Positions 40,350-46,796 of a stretch of 46,796 nt of DNA are shown in pieces. The notes beneath the pieces are model-generated. The model did not search any database. It was not told the origin of the DNA and saw nothing but the letters and a program-made list of their open reading frames with translations. This DNA is from an uncultured Sphingomonadaceae bacterium (GTDB lineage: Bacteria > Pseudomonadota > Alphaproteobacteria > Sphingomonadales > Sphingomonadaceae). The position numbers and the translations under genes were made by a program. Where the stretch lies: the NCBI GenBank assembly GCA_903871605.1, contig CAIQHF010000010.1, forward strand, positions 1 through 46,796, read 5' to 3'. Position 1 is the first letter of the stretch. Every line of letters begins with the position of its first letter.

Positions 40350-40832
40350 CTAGGACGTCTTGGTGACCGTTTTGCGCGCGCGCTTCACCGTCGCGACGAC
40401 CGACTCGGCCGCCTGCTTCGCCTTGCTGACCGCCTTGGCCGGTGCCGAGACAGGCTCGCGTTTCGGCGAAGCGGGCGACTTGGCCGCAGCCTTCACCTTC
40501 GCCGCGGGCGCAGCCGCCGGGCTCGGCTTGACCGCCGCCTCGGACGCGTCGGCGGGCTTGGCCTTCGGCTTGGGGCCGGGTTTCTTCTTGATCGGGGCAT
40601 CGGACGACGGCGCTGTCGCCGTCTTCGGCTTCGGGCCCGGCTTGGCCTTGGTCGAGACCGGATTGCTCGGCGCAGCCTTGCGGCCGGGCTTCGCCTTGGC
40701 GGCCCCCGCCTCGGCGTCGATCTCGCGCACCGCCTGGTCCCAATGCTCGCCGTGCTGGCCGTGCCGGCTGCCGCTCTTCTCCCAAAGCGCATAGGCGCGC
40801 TCGCGGATGGCCTTCTCGCGCTGGTCGCTCAT
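40350..40832 (-). CDS. DUF2934 protein with a Lys/Ala/Pro-rich tail
   Basis: Encodes 160 residues from the ATG at 40832, with GGCGAAG upstream. Residues 1-40 are a DUF2934 domain (REKAIRERAYALWEKSG, then HGEHWDQAVREID). The remaining 120 residues are low-complexity Lys, Ala and Pro with three KPGRK/KPGPKPK motifs, similar to AT-hook or histone-H1-like tails, giving a very basic protein that may bind DNA or polyanions. DUF2934 has no known function, though I recall it near glycogen genes in other Alphaproteobacteria. It lies between divergent glgX and the co-directional glgE gene, 160 bp upstream of the latter. Confidence 0.85.
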   Translation of the reverse strand: MSDQREKAIRERAYALWEKSGSRHGQHGEHWDQAVREIDAEAGAAKAKPGRKAAPSNPVSTKAKPGPKPKTATAPSSDAPIKKKPGPKPKAKPADASEAAVKPSPAAAPAAKVKAAAKSPASPKREPVSAPAKAVSKAKQAAESVVATVKRARKTVTKTS

Positions 40833-40924
40833 GATAGCTTCGCCATCGTCATGATCTCCGTTTGATTTCAGCCCCGAACGCATACCCGGCGATTGGTGTC
40901 CCGCTCAACGCAACTTAGCGTCAC

Positions 40925-40950
40925 GGAACGAAGAATTGGTGCATCGGTTT
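40925..40950 (+). promoter_or_regulatory. Candidate EcfG (general stress sigma factor) promoter of glgX
   Basis: GGAAC at 40925-40929, 17 nt, then GTTT at 40947-40950 matches the alphaproteobacterial EcfG pattern GGAAC-N16-cGTT. Transcription would begin near 40957, leaving a 55-nt leader before glgX. Confidence 0.6.
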
Positions 40951-41012
40951 GAGCCGCACGACGCTCGATCGTCCCGCCTTTCCGTCACCCCCCGCCCTGA
41001 TCCGGAGCATCC

Positions 41013-43142
41013 ATGGCCAGCACACTCGCCTCGCGTATCGAAGAAGGCCTGCCGCATCCCCGCGGCGCGACCTGGGACGGCAAGGGCACCAACTTCGCGA
41101 TCTTTTCCGCCAACGCCACCAAGGTCGAGCTCTGCCTGTTCGACGGCGACGGAAGCAAGGAGATCGAGCGCATCGCACTGCCCGAATATACCGACCAGAT
41201 CTTCCACGGCTATGTGCCCGATGTCGGGCCCGGGCAATTCTACGGCTACCGCGTCCACGGCCCCTATGAGCCCGAGGCCGGCCACCGCTTCAACCCCAAC
41301 AAGCTGCTGCTCGACCCCTATGCGCGCGCCCATGCCGGGGCGCTCAAATGGGATCCCGCCGTGTTCGGCTACCAGATGGAGAGCGGCGACGACACGACCT
41401 ATGACGAGCGCGACAGCGCGCCGTTCGTCCCCAAATCGGTCGTCGTCGATGCCGATTTCGACTGGAAGGGCAAGCCTCGGTCGAGCGCGGTGCCGTGGGA
41501 CGACACCATCCTCTACGAGACGCACGTCAAGGGCTTCACCAAGCTCAACCCCGAGGTCCCCGAGAAGCTGCGCGGCACCTATGCGGGCTTCGGCGACAAG
41601 GCGGTGATCGACTATATCCGGTCGCTCGGCGTCACCTCGGTCGAGTTGCTTCCCGTGCACAGCTTCGTCGACGACAGCCAGCTGCTCGAAAAGGGCCTGC
41701 GCAATTACTGGGGCTACAACACGATCGGCTTCTTCGCGCCCGACCCGCGCTACGCCGCCGACGTCCCCAATTCGCTGCGCGAGTTCAAGGAGATGGTTGC
41801 GCGCTATCATGCGGCCAAGCTCGAGATCATCCTCGACGTCGTCTACAACCACACCGCCGAGGGCAATGAACTCGGCCCCACGCTGTCGTTCAAGGGAATC
41901 GACAACGCCAGCTATTATCGGCTGCTTCCCGACCAGCCGCGCTACTATATCAACGACACGGGCACCGGGAACACGGTCAACCTCAGCCACCCGCGGGTGA
42001 TCCAGATGGTCACCGACAGCCTGCGCTATTGGGCCGAGGAGATGCATGTCGACGGCTTCCGCTTCGATCTCGGAACGATCCTCGCGCGCGAGCCGCACGG
42101 CTTCGACGAGCAGTCGGGCTTTCTCAAGGCGGTCGGCCAGGATCCGACGCTCGCCGGCGTCAAGCTGATCGCCGAGCCCTGGGATTGCGGCCCTGGCGGC
42201 TATCAGGTCGGCGGCTTCCCCCCCGGCTGGGCCGAGTGGAACGACAAGTTCCGCGACACGGTGCGCGACTTCTGGCGGGGGCATGCGCCCCTCACGGCGC
42301 TCGCGCCGCGGCTCTGCGCCTCGCGCGATCTGTTCGACAAGGGTGGCCGGCGCGCCTGGGCCTGCGTCAATTTCGTCACCGCGCACGACGGTTTCACGCT
42401 CAACGATCTCGTCAGCTATGACGACAAGCACAACGAGGCCAACGGCGAGGACGGCAAGGACGGCAGTTCGGACAACCGCTCGTGGAACTGTGGCGTCGAA
42501 GGCGAGACCGACGACGCCGAGGTGCTGGCGCTCCGCGAACGGCAGATCCGCAACATCCTGTCGACGCTGCTGCTCTCGCAGGGCACGCCGATGCTGCTCG
42601 CCGGCGACGAGTTCGGCCGCACGCAGGGCGGCAACAACAATGCCTATTGCCAGGACGACGCGATCAGCTGGCTCGATTGGGCGATCGAGGAGAAGGGCGC
42701 GGGGCTTCAGGCGTTCACGCGCAAGCTGATCGCGCTGCGCCACGACTATCCCGTGCTGCGCCGCGCGCGCTTCCTCACGGGCGAGATGAACGAGGAGTCG
42801 GGTGTCCGAGACGTCACCTGGGTCGCGCCGTCGGGCGCCGAAATGAGCGACGAGGATTGGGCCGATGGCGATGCGAAATGCCTCGGCATGCTGATCGACG
42901 GCCGCGCGTTCAAGACCGGCGTCCACCGCCGCGGCGAGGATGCGAGCGTGCTGCTGATCATCAACGGCGGCGCTGACACGCTGTCGTTCCAGCTGCCCGG
43001 GGCGCCCGACGCCGGGGGCTGGACGCTGCTCGCGGATACCGATGCGCCCGATCGCGCGGAGGAGGCCCGGGCGGTGGGCGAGCCGATCGCGGTTGCGGGT
43101 CGCTCGGTGGTGGTGCTGCGGCTGGACATGGCGGCGGGCTGA
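41013..43142 (+). CDS. glgX: Glycogen debranching enzyme GlgX
   Basis: Encodes 709 residues, normal for GlgX. It hydrolyses alpha-1,6 branches of glycogen limit dextrin in the cytoplasm. It has an N-terminal CBM48 ([20 protein letters not shown]) and a GH13_11 barrel with nucleophile Asp352 ([12 protein letters not shown]), acid/base Glu388 ([16 protein letters not shown]) and Asp459 ([13 protein letters not shown]). The family sequences [16 protein letters not shown] and [18 protein letters not shown] follow. CGGAGCATCC is just upstream of the ATG. It is divergent from DUF2934 and the glgE unit and carries its own stress-type promoter. With GlgB and GlgE it allows both building and remobilising of the glucan. 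Confidence 0.97.
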   Translation: MASTLASRIEEGLPHPRGATWDGKGTNFAIFSANATKVELCLFDGDGSKEIERIALPEYTDQIFHGYVPDVGPGQFYGYRVHGPYEPEAGHRFNPNKLLLDPYARAHAGALKWDPAVFGYQMESGDDTTYDERDSAPFVPKSVVVDADFDWKGKPRSSAVPWDDTILYETHVKGFTKLNPEVPEKLRGTYAGFGDKAVIDYIRSLGVTSVELLPVHSFVDDSQLLEKGLRNYWGYNTIGFFAPDPRYAADVPNSLREFKEMVARYHAAKLEIILDVVYNHTAEGNELGPTLSFKGIDNASYYRLLPDQPRYYINDTGTGNTVNLSHPRVIQMVTDSLRYWAEEMHVDGFRFDLGTILAREPHGFDEQSGFLKAVGQDPTLAGVKLIAEPWDCGPGGYQVGGFPPGWAEWNDKFRDTVRDFWRGHAPLTALAPRLCASRDLFDKGGRRAWACVNFVTAHDGFTLNDLVSYDDKHNEANGEDGKDGSSDNRSWNCGVEGETDDAEVLALRERQIRNILSTLLLSQGTPMLLAGDEFGRTQGGNNNAYCQDDAISWLDWAIEEKGAGLQAFTRKLIALRHDYPVLRRARFLTGEMNEESGVRDVTWVAPSGAEMSDEDWADGDAKCLGMLIDGRAFKTGVHRRGEDASVLLIINGGADTLSFQLPGAPDAGGWTLLADTDAPDRAEEARAVGEPIAVAGRSVVVLRLDMAAG

Positions 43143-43256
43143 GACGGCATGGCGGTCGCTGCGACGTAGGCGATTGTCGGGCGCGGGAAGTGGACCTTTC
43201 GGCTCGTGCTGCGTTGATGTCGGACGGCGTGGGGCCAACAGGATGGATCGCAACCT

Positions 43257-44297
43257 ATGGTTTCCCGCGCCGGCACGCTCTCCCCGCAGCTTTCGGCGGC
43301 GCCCTCGTTTCAAGACAGCTCGGCGCAGCGCGATCTCGGCATGGTGGCGATGCAGCGCACGCGCACGCCGATGGTGGTGACCGACCCGCGGCTTCCCGAC
43401 AATCCGATCGTGCTCGCCAACAACGCGTTCCTCGAACTGACCGGCTACGGTGCCGAAGAGGTGATCGGACGCAATTGCCGCTTCCTTCAGGGGCCGGACA
43501 CCGATCCGGCCTGCATCGACAGGATTCGCCAGGCCGTCGCGGCGGAACGCGAGATCACCGTGGAGATACTCAACTATCACCGCGACGGGCGTCCGTTCTG
43601 GAACCAGCTGATGCTCAGCCCCGTGTTCGACGAGGATGACACGCTGCGCTTCTTCTTCGCCTCCCAGATCGACGTCACGCACCGACGCACCGCGCAGCAT
43701 CTCGAGGCGACCGAGCACCGCCTGCTCAAGGAGGTCGATCACCGCGCCAAAAACGCGCTCGCGCTCGTCCAGGGCATCGTCCGGCTGACGCGCTCGAACG
43801 ATCCTGCAATCTATGCGCGCATCGTGCAGGGCCGCGTCGACGCGCTGGCGCGTGCGCACGGGCTGCTCGCGGAGGGCGGATGGCGCGGCGTGTCGATCGG
43901 ACGGCTGCTGCACGGCGAGGTCGAGCCGTTCGGGCTGCAGCACGTCCATTGCCGGGGCCCCGCGGTGCAGATCGCCTCGGCGCAGGTGCAGCCTTTGGCG
44001 CTGCTGATCCACGAGATGCTGAGCAATGCCGCCTTCCACGGCGCGCTCTCGACCTATGGCGGCACGATCGACGTGAGCTGGCTCGTCTCGGACGCGGACG
44101 AGTTCGTGATGACGTGGCAGGAGATTGGCGGTCCCTGCCCGGACGCCAGCCCTTCGCCCGGCCTCGGCTCGGCGATGATCGAGGCGATGGTCGGGCGTCA
44201 GCTGCGCGGCCGTGCCCGGTTCGACTGGCACAGCGGCGGGCTCGGCTGCGAGATCCGCTTCCCGATGATCCGCGCGGCGGATCCCGTTCCCGCCTGA
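43257..44297 (+). CDS. LOV blue-light sensor HWE histidine kinase
   Basis: Encodes 346 residues, soluble. Residues about 30-140 are a LOV domain with GRNCRFLQG, where Cys74 forms the flavin adduct, and with flavin-contacting Asn residues in ILNYHRDGRPFWNQLML. Residues 155-345 are an HWE-type kinase: phospho-acceptor His162 (KEVDHRAKNALALVQGIVRL), N-box HEMLSNAAFHGALS, WQE-GGP and GLGSAMIEAMVG. Architecture and length equal those of EL346 from Erythrobacter litoralis (346 residues), a light-activated kinase. In that organism LOV-HWE kinases phosphorylate regulators including PhyR of the general stress response. It lies 114 bp after glgX on the same strand; no response regulator gene is adjacent. 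Confidence 0.93.
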   Translation: MVSRAGTLSPQLSAAPSFQDSSAQRDLGMVAMQRTRTPMVVTDPRLPDNPIVLANNAFLELTGYGAEEVIGRNCRFLQGPDTDPACIDRIRQAVAAEREITVEILNYHRDGRPFWNQLMLSPVFDEDDTLRFFFASQIDVTHRRTAQHLEATEHRLLKEVDHRAKNALALVQGIVRLTRSNDPAIYARIVQGRVDALARAHGLLAEGGWRGVSIGRLLHGEVEPFGLQHVHCRGPAVQIASAQVQPLALLIHEMLSNAAFHGALSTYGGTIDVSWLVSDADEFVMTWQEIGGPCPDASPSPGLGSAMIEAMVGRQLRGRARFDWHSGGLGCEIRFPMIRAADPVPA

Positions 44298-44329
44298 CCG
44301 CGATTGCGCGATCGATCGGCGCCGCGGCG

Positions 44330-44355
44330 GGAACGGTGCTGCGCGCTGGTGGTTC
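44330..44355 (+). promoter_or_regulatory. Candidate EcfG promoter of the alpha/beta hydrolase gene
   Basis: GGAAC at 44330-44334, 17 nt, GTTC at 44352-44355. It has identical spacing to the glgX site, and the start would fall about 22 nt before the ATG. Confidence 0.6.
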
Positions 44356-44383
44356 ACTCCGCCGCAACCCAGGAGTGCCATAG

Positions 44384-45205
44384 ATGCCGCATCTCAAGAC
44401 CCGCGACGACCAGAGCTTGCACGTCAAGGATACCGGCGAGGGCCGCCCGATCATCCTGATCCACGGCTGGCCGCTGACCGGCGACATGTGGGAATATCAG
44501 ACGCTCGCGCTGCTCGAGGCTGGCTATCGCGTGATCACCTATGATCGCCGCGGCTTCGGCCAGTCGAGCCATCCCGCCACCGGCTATGATTACGACACCT
44601 TCGCCGACGATCTCGCCGAGGTGCTCGAGGCGACCGACATCCAGGATGCGACGCTGATCGGCTTCTCGATGGGCGGCGGCGAGATCGCGCGCTACCTATC
44701 GCGCCACGGTGCCGGGCGGATCCGTTCGGTGGCGTTGGTGGCATCGGTCGTGCCCTATCTGCTCAAGGACGACAGCAACCCCGACGGTGTCGACTATGGC
44801 GTGTTCCAGGGGATGAAGGACGGGGTCCGCAAGGATCGTTTCGACTTCCTGCAAAGCTTCGCCAAGATGTTCTACGGCGTCGGGCTGGTGTCGCACCCGG
44901 TCAGCCAGGGACTGCTCGACTGGAATTTCGCACTGGCCATGATGGCCAGCCCCAAGGCGACGATCGACTGCATCGATGCGTTCGCCACCACCGATTTCCG
45001 CCCCGATCTCGCCGCCTTCACCGTGCCGACGCTGATTGTTCACGGCACCGCGGACAAGACCGTGCCGATCGATCTGGCCGGGCGCGCCGCCGCCAAGCAA
45101 ATCCCCCACGCGACGCTGATCGAATATGAGGGCGAACCGCACGGGCTGTTTGCGACGGCGGCCGACCGGCTGACGACCGATCTGCTCGATTTCGTCGCGC
45201 TATAG
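44384..45205 (+). CDS. Alpha/beta hydrolase, cofactor-free chloroperoxidase/esterase type
   Basis: Encodes 273 residues. It has the full triad: Ser95 in the elbow IGFSMGGGE, Asp224 in GTADKTVP, His253 in GEPHGLF, with the oxyanion segment ILIHGWPLTGDMWEYQ. The closest class is non-haem chloroperoxidase (CPO-F/arylesterase), with YDRRGFGQSSHP typical; such proteins are esterases or perhydrolases whose haloperoxidase activity is a side reaction. No signal peptide, so cytoplasmic. CAGGAG precedes the ATG. A likely stress-type promoter suggests a role in stress physiology. It is convergent with the repeat-rich secreted protein gene. Confidence 0.92.
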   Translation: MPHLKTRDDQSLHVKDTGEGRPIILIHGWPLTGDMWEYQTLALLEAGYRVITYDRRGFGQSSHPATGYDYDTFADDLAEVLEATDIQDATLIGFSMGGGEIARYLSRHGAGRIRSVALVASVVPYLLKDDSNPDGVDYGVFQGMKDGVRKDRFDFLQSFAKMFYGVGLVSHPVSQGLLDWNFALAMMASPKATIDCIDAFATTDFRPDLAAFTVPTLIVHGTADKTVPIDLAGRAAAKQIPHATLIEYEGEPHGLFATAADRLTTDLLDFVAL

Positions 45206-45256
45206 CCTCAGCGGCGTGCCGCGTCGCGTTTTGGCCATGCGCGCGGCACATGCGAA

Positions 45257-45280
45257 AAGGGCCGGGAAATCCCGGCCCTT
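45257..45280 (-). terminator. Terminator between convergent genes
   Basis: A perfect 8-bp stem (45259-45266 with 45271-45278, extended by A-T pairs) has a 4-nt loop. On the minus strand it is followed by TTTTCGC, fitting the end of the secreted-protein transcript. On the plus strand the tail is only TTCT, so it is weaker for the hydrolase. Confidence 0.7.
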
Positions 45281-45301
45281 CTCCTATCTCGTCGCCGCGG
45301 C

Positions 45302-45787
45302 CTATTGCGGCGAGGAGCCGCCCGAGCTGCTGGTCGATCCGGCGGTGCCGCTCGATCCCATCGCACCCGTCGAGGTCGATGACGGCGAAGACATCGTCGA
45401 GGGCGACGACGCCTTGCTGCGCGACGAACGGCCCGAGCGCGTCGAGGTGCCGGTCGTGCTGCTGCGGCCCGTGCCGGTCGACGACATCGAACCGCTGCCG
45501 GTCGTACCCATCGAGCCCGAGCTCATCGAACCGCCGCTGCCCATCGCACCCGTTCCCATCGAGCCCGTACCCATCGGGCCGGTCCCCATCGAGCCCGTAC
45601 CCATCGATCCGGTCGATCCGCCGCTGCTCGACATTCCGGCGCCCGAGGCGCCCGCCGATCCCGATCCGCCGGCCGCGCCCGACGAGCCCGCGCCACCGCC
45701 GGCCGATCCGCCGCCGCCCGCGGACTGCGCCATGACCGCGCCCGGCGTCAGCGCGAGGGCCGCCGCCATGATCATCCATTTGCGCAT
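45302..45787 (-). CDS. Secreted Gly/Ser/Met-rich repeat protein
   Basis: Encodes 161 residues from the second of two adjacent ATGs (45787); the first (45790) is only 3 nt from the Shine-Dalgarno AGGAG, while the second has an ideal 6-nt spacing. A signal peptide (MRKWMIMAAALALTPGAVMAQ) leads into an almost pure Gly, Ser, Ala, Thr and Met sequence, including tandem MGTGS/MGTGP pentapeptides. It ends in a Ser/Arg/Thr-rich tail. No domain is recognised; expected disordered and periplasmic or surface. An EcfG-type promoter lies about 30 bp upstream. The plus strand also has an open Pro-rich frame, but it lacks a ribosome-binding site and conserved features. Confidence 0.72.
   Translation of the reverse strand: MRKWMIMAAALALTPGAVMAQSAGGGGSAGGGAGSSGAAGGSGSAGASGAGMSSSGGSTGSMGTGSMGTGPMGTGSMGTGAMGSGGSMSSGSMGTTGSGSMSSTGTGRSSTTGTSTRSGRSSRSKASSPSTMSSPSSTSTGAMGSSGTAGSTSSSGGSSPQ
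45540..45614. repeat. Five tandem 15-bp units inside the secreted repeat protein
   Basis: Units start at 45540, 45555, 45570, 45585 and 45600 with core CCCATCG. Units 2 and 4 are identical. Each encodes one pentapeptide (MGTG plus a variable residue). Confidence 0.85.
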
Positions 45788-45816
45788 CATACTCTCCTAT
45801 TCTGGTGTGACGGTTC

Positions 45817-45841
45817 AACCGCCCGCGCGGCGCGGGGTTCC
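45817..45841 (-). promoter_or_regulatory. Candidate EcfG promoter of the secreted repeat protein
   Basis: On the minus strand GGAAC (45841-45837), exactly 17 nt, then GTT (45819-45817). The start would be about 22 nt before the chosen ATG. The spacing is the same as at the glgX and hydrolase sites. Confidence 0.6.
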
Positions 45842-46125
45842 TGTCGATGGCCGCCACCGGCGCGCGATGCGCGACGCGGCGCCCGCTTGCCCGCGCGCGC
45901 AGCTTTCGGTATAGCGCATCCATCCAGCGGGCTCGGCCCGCGGTGGCAGGCGCGGAGCGGGGTGCGACAAGCATCCTTCTCACGCGCCCTTTTCGCATGG
46001 AAAGCAGCCCCCGCGATCTCTGTTCAATGGGTGCCGCGACGGGCAACCGGCCCCCGCGGCAGTTCGGCCAAAGACCTCCGGATCAACCGGATGGCCGGAA
46101 ACGACTGCTAGGAATACCGATCCTT
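45842..46125 (+). other. Leader region of rpsA, no gene found
   Basis: With 45791-45841 this makes a 335-bp gap. I find no convincing gene. GCCGCG at 46032-46037 could pair with a CGCGGC about 15 nt later, and CCGG-rich short palindromes follow at about 46078-46100. These may be part of an rpsA leader structure. CTAGGAATA about 12 nt before the ATG is the likely ribosome-binding site. Confidence 0.4.
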
Positions 46126-46796
46126 ATGGCAACTGCCGCCAACCCCACCCGCGACGATTTCGCCGCCCTCCTCGAGCAGACGCTCGGCACCGCCGACAGC
46201 TTCGAGGGCCGAGTCGTCAAGGGCACCGTCACCGCGATCGAGAACGACCTCGTCGTCATCGACGTCGGTCTCAAGTCCGAAGGCCGCGTGCCGCTTCGCG
46301 AATTCGCGACCGTGCCCGGCGTCAAGCCCGAGCTCAATGTCGGCGACGAAGTCGAGGTCTATGTCGACCGCGTCGAGAACGTCCACGGCGAAGCGATGCT
46401 GTCGCGCGACCGCGCCCGCCGCGAAGCCGCCTGGGACAAGCTCGAGGGCGAGTTCGCGCAGACCGCGCGCGTCGAGGGCGTCATCTTCGGCCGCGTCAAG
46501 GGCGGCTTCACCGTCGACCTCAACGGCGCCGTGGCCTTCCTGCCGGGTTCGCAGGTCGACATCCGCCCGGTGCGCGACGTCACCCCGCTGATGGATATCC
46601 CCCAGCCCTTCCAGATCCTCAAGATGGACCGCAAGCGCGGCAACATCGTCGTGTCGCGTCGCGCGATCCTCGAAGAGACTCGCGCCGAGCAGCGCAGCGG
46701 CCTCATCCTGTCGCTCGCCGAGGGCCAGATCATCGACGGCGTCGTCAAGAACATCACCGATTACGGTGCGTTCGTTGACCTGGGCGGCATCGACGG
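46126..46796 (+). CDS. rpsA: 30S ribosomal protein S1 (3' end outside window)
   Basis: The first 223 codons are visible from the ATG at 46126. The N-terminal segment (ANPTRDDFAALLEQTLG) is followed by a first S1 domain (EGRVVKGTVTAIENDLVVIDVGLKSEGRVP) and a second (GVIFGRVKGGFTVDLNGAVAFLPGSQVD), then MDRKRGNIVVSRRAILEE. The start of the third S1 repeat (GQIIDGVVKNITDYGAFVDL) follows. S1 brings mRNA to the small ribosomal subunit. The gene is cut by the window edge with no sign of damage. It is normally directly downstream of cmk in this class; here the glucan/stress island separates them. Confidence 0.97.
   Translation, partial: MATAANPTRDDFAALLEQTLGTADSFEGRVVKGTVTAIENDLVVIDVGLKSEGRVPLREFATVPGVKPELNVGDEVEVYVDRVENVHGEAMLSRDRARREAAWDKLEGEFAQTARVEGVIFGRVKGGFTVDLNGAVAFLPGSQVDIRPVRDVTPLMDIPQPFQILKMDRKRGNIVVSRRAILEETRAEQRSGLILSLAEGQIIDGVVKNITDYGAFVDLGGID

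Noticed and set aside
43186-43215. Possible EcfG promoter before the LOV kinase gene
   Set aside because: The -35 is GGAAG instead of GGAAC and the spacing to CGTT is 21 nt, far from the 17 nt (to GTT) of the other sites.
40905-44381. A 1,158-codon minus-strand open frame opposite glgX and the LOV kinase
   Set aside because: Pure shadow of glgX and the kinase, both of which carry full catalytic motifs on the plus strand; no motif and no ribosome-binding site in the shadow.
45540-45614. Possible CRISPR-like array
   Set aside because: 15-bp units are directly adjacent without spacers and code for pentapeptides in one frame.
45216-45914. A Pro-rich plus-strand frame opposite the secreted repeat protein
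   Set aside because: No ribosome-binding site and it reads through a terminator hairpin; the minus-strand frame has a signal peptide, AGGAG and a promoter match.

Overview
The window is high-GC alphaproteobacterial chromosome, most probably from a sphingomonad (Sphingomonas or a close relative). The grounds are the split methionine synthase, the TIGR02300/aroA/cmk/rpsA housekeeping block, the Anbu/ATP-grasp/alpha-E cluster, and the many short intergenic inverted repeats typical of that group. Genes are closely packed and the GC-rich codon use gives long antisense open frames, which I treated as shadows. There is no phage, IS element or CRISPR array; the only mobile-element trace is the 3' end of a serine recombinase at the left edge, facing the 3' end of a tRNA-Thr.

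Layout. 1-673: recombinase tail, terminator, tRNA-Thr(CGT). 812-6931: a PAS-domain protein and the giant NAD-dependent glutamate dehydrogenase. 6948-11970 (minus): a proteasome-like protease (Anbu), a transglutaminase-like protein, an alpha-E protein, a circularly permuted ATP-grasp protein and the leucyl/arginyl-protein transferase Bpt. 12179-16264: threonine ammonia-lyase, a beta-hydroxyacid dehydrogenase and a secreted amidohydrolase. 16450-19661 (minus): DsbD and a secreted beta-helix protein. 19736-25617 (minus): a methionine-cycle unit made of an ArsR-methyltransferase fusion regulator, metF and metH in two pieces. A near-perfect 22-bp palindrome lies just upstream of the regulator. 25737-28596: MlaA, a small lipoprotein and an M20 peptidase. 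28947-29471: tRNA-Ala(GGC) and a FYDLN protein. 29578-31547: aroA-cmk.

Between cmk and rpsA, which are usually adjacent, sits about 14.5 kb of carbon-storage and stress genes. On the minus strand glgE, a treS-maltokinase fusion and glgB overlap by 4 nt each and encode the whole route trehalose -> maltose -> maltose-1-phosphate -> branched alpha-1,4-glucan. A 53-residue gene follows glgB, and a DUF2934 protein lies upstream of glgE. On the plus strand are glgX (debranching), a LOV blue-light HWE histidine kinase and an alpha/beta hydrolase. A Gly/Ser/Met-repeat secreted protein faces them, and then rpsA begins and runs off the window.

Three intergenic sites in this island (before glgX, before the hydrolase and before the repeat protein) match GGAAC-N17-GTT with identical spacing. 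A fourth, weaker one lies before glgE. This is the pattern of general-stress sigma factor EcfG promoters. My reading is a stress-induced trehalose/glucan storage module inserted in a translation/shikimate operon, with a photoreceptor kinase of the type that feeds the same stress response. The GlgE here also carries about 340 extra N-terminal residues that look like a dead copy of its own catalytic domain.
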